DNA of 64,000 bases, from contig CAJQUN010000015.1 in assembly GCA_907163345.1 (NCBI GenBank), positions 7,534,886-7,598,885 on the forward strand, given 5' to 3'. Below the pieces are notes generated by a model that saw only the letters and a program-made list of their open reading frames with translations, did no database searches and had not been told where the DNA came from. Position numbers and translations under genes: made by a program. Positions 57,399 through 64,000 of the stretch are shown here, piece after piece (position 1 is the stretch's first letter; each line of letters opens with the position of its first letter). The DNA is from Haberlea rhodopensis. Taxonomy: Eukaryota; Streptophyta; Magnoliopsida; Lamiales; Gesneriaceae.

Positions 57399-59700
57399 AT
57401 GTCCGTAGGAGATTCTCTTCCCCCGTCTCAGACGTCGCCTGCTCTCGATACATTGCCTATCGAGCTCAAAGAAGAGTCCGATTTTGATCTGATCATGTCT
57501 CCCGATGGACTCGTTTCCATCTGTGGCTTCGGTTCTCTTCTCTCCGGTTCGTGCGATTTACTTTGACATCAAAAACAAGGAAAAAATTGGAAAAATGAAT
57601 AAAGCGTTTATTTGGTGTTGAGATCAGTTATTCACTAGCTTTGATTGCCTTAGCTCTGATATTTGAAGTGTCATTATCGAATCATTTTTTTGTTATTGAT
57701 GATTTTTGTATTTACTGTATCAGTTTCGAATTCACCAGCTAAAACGTATCTTATTTTGCTTCTGCTCGAGTATTATTGAAGAACTTACGCAATATGATCA
57801 CTCTTATTTTTGTTGATTTTTTTGGCTAAATGCTGGTTTCTTCCAATTTAATATCTGTAATTGCCTTGTTCAGTAGTTTTTTCTAAATAGATTTGGAACG
57901 TCGATGTAATATTCTTGATGATAATGCAGAGAGGAGTGCGAGGAGTACCTTTCCGAATTTGATAAACTTTAGAATGGCGAAATTGAGTGGATTTAGGAGA
58001 GTGTTTGCTCATGTTGCTCCTATTTTCTTCGAGTGCGGCATAGCTATTCCTGAAACCAAGGTATGTTTTATGTTTTCTTTATGCTTCTAGTTATATGTTA
58101 CAACTTACAACCAAATAATATGACGGAAAGAGGACATATTAAAATCTTTATTTTCATGTTATTAATAGGTTGAGTTATCATTCTATGATCACTGATATTT
58201 TAGAATGAGGCTTGAATGTAGCTGAATTTTGTTTCCAGCTGAGAAAATGAGTTAAAAGCTCAATATTTGGCTGAATAATGTTTAGCTTATAATTATATTG
58301 AATTCAATCTCGTTAAATTTTATCGGAGATGTTCAATTGATGTGATTCTAGTAGTTGTTAGGAAAAAGATGGAAGAAGAAAACTTTGTGATGGTTTTGTA
58401 GAGTTGATGTTTATGGTGCTTGAAGTTGGGGTTTTAGAACTGAGAGTACGAAAATATAATAAGACTTTCATATATTTATATTTTCTTTAGGTGATTGGTT
58501 GTACTAGGTAGCTACTCTCTTCTCCCTTTCGATTCCGACTCTTATTGAAATGAATGATGCTAATTTTATTATTTATCAGGAGATATCAAGCTTAAGTGTG
58601 GAGCCATGTGAAGGTGAAACGCTTGTTATCACCATTTTTGAGATCCAAAGAACGGAGGTAAGAACATGCATATTCGCTGTTCAGAGTCTGATATGGAGCT
58701 TGAGCAGCTGATTTTGACATTTGATTTGTTTTGCTTACTCAGATACCCTCTTTTATAGAGAGGGAGCATGAATTCTGCTTCTTAGCTGTGAGTTTCATAG
58801 TTATTTTTTACTTATATATATCCATTTATTCTTGGATGGTCAACGGTAAAGATACCAATTGACATAGTTATTAATTTAAAGATCTTTGTCCTTAGGTGAC
58901 ACCAGAAACATTTAATGGGTTGTTTTACACAAGTCCATCGGTGAGCAAAATTAGAGTGCTTTTTCGTTTGATATAAATGACTTATTGAGTGTTTGCACAA
59001 AAAGAATCATACATGACATTATTAATGCAGGTGTTATGTGCACGTTATAGTGATGAAGAATATTTCTTAAACAGATGTAAAGGTGATTTTCTTTCTCTTG
59101 AAAATTTGTTCAGTACTTTTCAACAGGATAATTTTATGCAGTTCAATTACACTTTATCTCATAACATTAAAAGACATTTGGGGCAGGAAGTGAAGAAATC
59201 TTCTTTCAATGGTATGGACGACACGGTATTCACAAGATTTGGCTGGATGATATTTTACCCTGTCGTGTTTATCTCCGGCACTGGTGAGTGCTATCTGTCA
59301 TACCTATATACCATGGAAATTTTCCTTTCTTGGTAATGCTATATCATATCTTCATTTCATGAAACAAGACCTTTCTCAATACCGTTCATTGAAATGCTTT
59401 CTACTCTACTTGGTTAATTTATCTATGTTCATCGATCAGTTTGTTGTCAAAGCTCCATTTTTTGCATTCATTTTACAATAATGTTAGTTTGTTACCACTA
59501 CTAATGAGCTGAAAGATACGAAATCATTCTGCAGTGTATTGGCAGCAAAGAACCTTGGTGATATGGCTTATGATAACTTTCTGGATCATACGTTTCTTGG
59601 GGACCGTAAAACAACCATACGTGAGTACCTATCGACCACAGGCGCAGGCATAATGGAAGAGGAGCCACCTGAACAGCTGAAATATCGTTATGGAGGTTGA
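57399..59700 (+). CDS. Gamma-glutamylcyclotransferase-like protein, eight exons
   Basis: Exons are 57399-57546, 57930-58060, 58580-58657, 58743-58787, 58896-58940, 59031-59082, 59187-59283 and 59535-59700. All introns have GT-AG borders, and the joined length is 762 bp (253 residues plus TGA) with no frame break. The protein starts MSVGDSLPPSQ and carries the glycine motif VSICGFGSLLS (residues about 44-54), typical of the substrate-binding loop of the GGCT/ChaC fold. It continues through IERE, RYSDEEYF, LDDILPCRVYLRHC and FLDHTFLGDRKTTIREYL to a C-terminal RYGG. GGCT-type enzymes release 5-oxoproline from gamma-glutamyl peptides. Activity here is inferred from the fold motif only. It is probably cytosolic or plastidial; no clear transit peptide is seen. 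The upstream 100 bases are C/T-rich. Confidence 0.85.
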
Positions 59701-60548
59701 CATTAACCTAGTCAATATTCCTGAATGTGGCTATGAAAGCTGAGATTTACACTTCATAGAGCTCTCGGATATGCTGATTCAATCTCCACAAATATGAAAC
59801 ACTGAAATCTATCTACCAATTTTATCCACTTGAATGGGAAATTGAACCATGATTTGGGATCAATTTTCAGTTCTTGATATTTCCTCCTTTTTTCTGGCCT
59901 ACTTGTTTGAGTATTCCTTATTCTTTTTGTCTTGGTTAAACATATCGTGCTTTTTTTTAAATTCTTGTTTGTTTATGTTTATTGTGAAGATTATAAGTAT
60001 TTTGCCTATCCCCTTCGATCCAGAGTACAATTTGTATAAGAGTTTAAGAAAATGGTACTCAGAAGCTTTGGCTCTAAATCATTAAAATTATGGAAGTAGC
60101 GTTTTTAAGTAGTTGAACTTTCAAAAAATTTAGTTGGTTCAGAGAGAACCCTTGCATCCATCGAGTTCTATACTGATGGAGTGTGACCCCATTTCACACC
60201 GCAACATACACTATACAAATAAAACTACATGCATAGCAAGTTTTGAAGTTGCCAATCATTTACCTTCTTTTCACCATTTCATGTTAATAGAATTCTTGAA
60301 TCTAACTCAGTAGCTCGTCATTCTCGATGGATGAACACAATAAATATTACGGGTAGATTTCAGCTATGTTACATGTACATTTCTTAACATTCAAAATCAA
60401 AATAACTTATGAAAATTGAAACATGCAAAAATACTAGGATAAATTAAGCATAAAAATTAGCATTTCATCGTATATAGTTTCATCAAATAGATATAAACTG
60501 CCAAGTGTCATCTATCCAAGGAAGAACTTCCCCATTTTTTTAATCGCC
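59701..60548. other. Intergenic region, no gene recognised
   Basis: This is the 3' flank of the cyclotransferase-like gene and 3' flank of the minus-strand Pumilio-like fragment (the genes converge). It is AT-rich and I see no RNA gene. Confidence 0.4.
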
Positions 60549-61896
60549 TCATTCGGTTAAAGATACTCCCAGAACACCGTTCTCTATGAAGGGCTGCAGC
60601 TCTTCTTTCGCCATCTCCTTCACCGTAGAGTCTGAAGTACCCAAGTATGCTTTAATTACCTTTGAACTGGAGACAAAACCGCAACCATCTTACGAAACTA
60701 TGTTACAATATAACAGAGGAAACTGTATTTCTTGAGCAGGGAAAATAGTTAAGCAGAATAAAGAAAGAGTTGCTTGCTATTCTCGTTAAAATAGTTTTCC
60801 TTGAAGCTTTTATTTTAATTTTCGAAATCTAACCTATGACCTTCGGCCCATATCCCACATTTCCCTTTCAGAGCTTTTTCCCATAAAACGGAGGCGAAAG
60901 CAGGGCAGTTAAGAACTAGTTTTCCGATGGTCCTGCTTGAATGAAAGTTTTGAAGAAGATGCTCTTCTTCTGGCTCATCCAGCTTAGGCTGTGCAGCAAC
61001 AGATGCTATGGCCTCATGCAGTGAGCCCAATTTTTCATTCAAATTGGGATGGAGTATTACATCAGCACCTCCAGTAGAAACCTAATAAAATTGAACGATC
61101 CATTGCATAAATAATCAAAATCGTTAACACATTTAAGATGGTAGTAAGGACTAAGGAGAGGTGGGATAGTGAAATAAAGCAAATTCAAGACCAAGATCGA
61201 TTGATAATAAAAATAAATAGAAATAGCTAATGCTCACTAATTCAAACCTTGAAGAAGGGCTATAATGGGTCCTTGTAAATGAAATCCTTTCCAGATTTAG
61301 ATCTTAGCAATTCCCCTGCCATTTCACGACATGCATCAACAAGTTTCTGCCATCATATGCGACATATTTACAACTTATAAAGGGGGCAAGGCGACTAATA
61401 TCATATTCGAGAAACGATCATCATATATCGAGTGGGATGAGGATTGATACCAAAAAAAGAGGATCACACAAAAACATAAAGGTACAGATAGCACAATGCA
61501 ACATTATTATGAAGAGAGCATGAAGTGCACACCTCAGCAAGTCCACTATCAACTCCTGCCTCCACTTAAACGAATCTTTTTTACCACCCTCATTTAGCAG
61601 TATGCTTGCGTCTTTGTTGTTTCCATCATCTACAACAGCTTCATTACCATCAAATTCACCCTAAAATACAGAATAATGGATATTTTGTTCAGTTGATGTT
61701 CCAAAGGTAATTCAAAATGTTCTCTAAGCATGTTTCACAATAATGAATACAAACGAGGAAAATAAAGTATAAAAGAAATGGGGGCTGCCTTATTACTAAG
61801 AGATGGAATTGATAGAGCCAAGGATGTGAGATCATCAGGACTGAAAATTTGAGTAGAATTAGGATAAAGTAGCTGGAGTAAAGGACGCCTTCCATC
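60549..61896 (-). pseudogene. APUM24: Pumilio homolog 24-like (PUF6/Puf-A family) C-terminal fragment, CPL domain
   Basis: Exon-like blocks on the minus strand are 61896-61789 (GRRPLLQLLYPNSTQIFSPDDL), 61660-61533, 61346-61272 (ELLRSKSGKDFIYK), 61081-60834 (STGGADVILHPNLNEKLGSL…WEKALKGKCGIWAEGH) and 60666-60549 (ending in VLGVSLTE, TGA). The text matches the C-terminal CPL region of plant Pumilio 24, a nucleolar protein of ribosomal RNA processing. The Pumilio RNA-binding repeats that should precede it are absent up to the hAT element at 62.4 kb. The donor after block 1 is GC. Block 3 has GA in place of the expected GT donor, and read-through meets a stop. It is therefore most likely a truncated pseudogene, although a short expressed fragment cannot be excluded. 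Confidence 0.8.
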
Positions 61897-61904
61897 CTGA
61901 GAAA

Positions 61905-62440
61905 AATAAATAAAATCAAACGGTTGCATCAGTATGCATTAAAAATCTAAGGAATCGGGTCAACCAAGAAACTTTGATTTCTTATAAAATAACAGCAAAT
62001 AAATATAAATTCTGATGGCATGGAACCAATTCTTTGTAAATGAGGCAACTACCAATAAACCAAAACATAAATATATAAAGTTTATTCCTTGCATGAAATT
62101 ATTCGCAAAAGCAGTGAGGCATCAGCAAAAATCTAAAGAATACATTCATAAGTGGCAAAGATATGCTCCTCAATCCTTTAGCAAACACGTTACACAAATT
62201 CTCTCACGTTTCACATCAAGTATATTAAAAAATAAAACCTGTGAACTATAATGCCCCTAACAAGACCCCCTTCCAACTCTTAATAGCTCTGCACTCAATG
62301 TGTCATTGTTAGGGAGTTAAGTGTCAAACCAGTGAATGATTTGCCCAAAAAAACTAACGTGTATCTTGGCTTCTTGTTCATTATATAATTGAGTTGCGTA
62401 CTCTACATCCTTGACATCAGTTTTTACAAAAGGAAAGTTC
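61905..62440. other. Junction region between Pumilio fragment and hAT element, no gene recognised
   Basis: AT-rich. A 78-codon frame at 62015-62251 is not recognisable. The missing 5' exons of the Pumilio-like gene are not found here. Confidence 0.35.
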
Positions 62441-64000
62441 GGAATCGGAACTGATAATATGCCGGTCGGATCACTTCTATGGTTTCGGAACCGGTTCCAG
62501 TTCCGGAACCGGAACCGGATTTAATAAAAAAATTATTAAAAAAAATGTAAATGTTGTGGCCAACGGCTCTTTCAGTCGTTGGCACAAATTTTTGTGGCAA
62601 CTAGTTGTTGGTTTTTAATTTTTTTTTATTTTCTCAATTATCATTCACTTATTCATTCTCTCAATTCTCAAGTCTCAACTTATTCGTTCTCTCAATTCTC
62701 TCAATTCTCTCGGGCCTTAATTGTTATTCATTTTCAATTATCTATCAAAGTGATAAATTGTTCAGTACTATTTGTTAAATTACGTTTAAATCTGTATTAT
62801 AATTATGACATCTTCATCGCGTAGCGGTGGTCGCATCGGTGGTCGCCAATAAGTTGGTTCATCGGTGATGAATTTGATGGTGCTAATTCCAGAGTTAAAT
62901 GAAGATTATGATTTCTTTGCTGACATTGATGCTGCTTGTCCACCTTTGAACGTCAAAGATCAAGAACCCAAACATGTCCAAGTTCAACCGTAAGTAGCGT
63001 CATTGAGTAGAACAACGAGTCGTGTCAAAAGAAGTAAGGTATGTGATCATTTTGATATCGCTAAAAAAGAAGGTAAAGATGAATATGTTGCAATTTGTAA
63101 ATTATTTAAAACAACACACATATAAAGCGTGGAGGCACTGGAACATTTAAAAAACACTTAATAAAAAAACATAATTTTGATGACGCAACGCTACAACCAA
63201 TTGGTAGAAAAACAACACAATCACAAATTAATTCAATCACTGGCACAAATTTTGTTTTAACAGCTACAGTTAACCGTAGGTCACTTGTTAAATATGTAAT
63301 TAGATGTGAACTTCATTTTTTCACAATGTGAACATGATGGATTAATTGAATTTACTTCGTCTATACAACCTATGTTTAAACATATTTCTAGGCACACATT
63401 AAAGGAAAATTGTATGGAAATGTTTCTTATATAGAACTATCTTGATTGAGCATCTTTCCAATTTGCCGTGTAGGGCAAGTTTGACAACCGATATTTGGAC
63501 TAGTGTTAAAATGGATTCATTTATTGTCGTGACTTGTCATTGGATTGATGAAAATTGGTGTATACAAAAACAAATTTTATCTTTAGATGCATTAGATTCT
63601 GCACATACTGGATATATAACTGCAAAATATATATTGAATGTTTGTAGAACTTATTCAAGATAAAATATTTTCAATCACCTTAGACAACGCCTCGAATAAC
63701 AACTCTGCGATGCGTGATTTAAAAGCTTATATAAAACCAATGTTTGACGGTGTATTTTTTCATGTTAGATGTGCATGTCATATTATTAATTTGGCCGTGA
63801 AAGTTGGTTATGAGGACTCTTGAGTCACTAAGTATTGAGAAAATGAAATATTGTGCTAAGTGGTTGCGCATGAACCTTACTAAGCGTGATTGGAAACAAA
63901 CATGTATATCTAATTGTTTGAATCATCTTCTTTTTCCATCACCAATAGCAACTCGTTGGAATTCTTTGTACGATATGTTTATGTTACTTTATAAAGAACT
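62440..64000 (+). pseudogene. Second hAT transposase remnant, continues off the right edge
   Basis: A GGAACCGG-rich stretch (62440-62520) looks like a subterminal repeat zone of a hAT element. An ATG at 62804 (MTSSSRSGGRIGGRQ) opens a frame with an early stop. A BED-finger-like region follows in pieces near 63030-63180, with the finger cysteines and GGTGTF in different frames. The hAT core is in 63442-63663 (ASLTTDIWTSV, VTCHWID) and 63638-63823 (SITLDNASNN, FHVRCACHIINLAV). Near 63950 the text ATRWNSLYDMFMLLYK appears. Several frameshifts and stops are present. It is a different family from the hAT at 10500: the texts are only distantly alike. Confidence 0.8.

Overview
This window looks like nuclear DNA of a flowering plant (eudicot). 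It is AT-rich, has spliced genes with GT-AG introns, and consists mostly of plant-type transposable elements: Sirevirus-like Ty1/copia elements, Ty3/gypsy-like solo LTRs, hAT elements, a Mutator-like element (MULE) and a Helitron-like end. The copia elements carry a long extra ORF downstream of pol, an arrangement I associate with Sireviruses. I suspect Lamiales, but that is a weak inference.

Left part (1-15.7 kb). A minus-strand LTR retrotransposon with a tandem-repeat-rich internal region runs off the left edge; its 5' LTR is 3081-5530. Next is a small gag-only copia-type element (6610 to about 10440). Its 3' LTR region holds a complete hAT element (10500-13463) with a perfect 8-bp target duplication. 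A small Helitron-like element and an inverted related LTR follow.

Middle part (15.7-49.1 kb). A decayed, 3'-truncated Sire-like copia element (15666 to about 23250) lies beside a 22-bp minisatellite array that is split by a solo LTR (23679-25527). A carboxylesterase pseudogene fragment (about 26046-26685) comes next. A MULE follows with a degenerate ULP1-type protease gene (27294-28029, plus) convergent to a degenerate mudrA-type transposase (29450-49096, minus). The transposase is split by a four-level nest. A gypsy-like solo LTR (31396-48350) contains a full-length Sire-like copia element (33328-47778, target duplication CAAAC). The third ORF of that element contains two more solo LTRs (42062-43953, GCAAG; 44006-46100, CCACT).

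Right part (49.5-64 kb) is genic. It holds a two-exon TPR-repeat gene with a disordered N-terminus (49794-53474), whose intron carries two decayed DNA transposons. It also holds an eight-exon gamma-glutamylcyclotransferase-like gene (57399-59700) that reads through in frame, a truncated Pumilio-24-like (PUF6/CPL domain) gene fragment on the minus strand (60549-61896), and a second hAT transposase pseudogene running off the right edge.

The most unusual signal is a short module: two 10-bp palindromes CGATCGATCG (or near matches) spaced 20-22 bp start to start, repeated two to four times. It occurs in four gypsy-like LTRs at nearly the same distance (about 730-960 bp) from the sense 5' end of the LTR. 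It also occurs in a different, copia-type LTR and inside a hAT DNA transposon. A second, unrelated palindrome (core GGTGCATGT...ACATGCACC) is spread through the MULE, including its intron and its N-terminal coding region.
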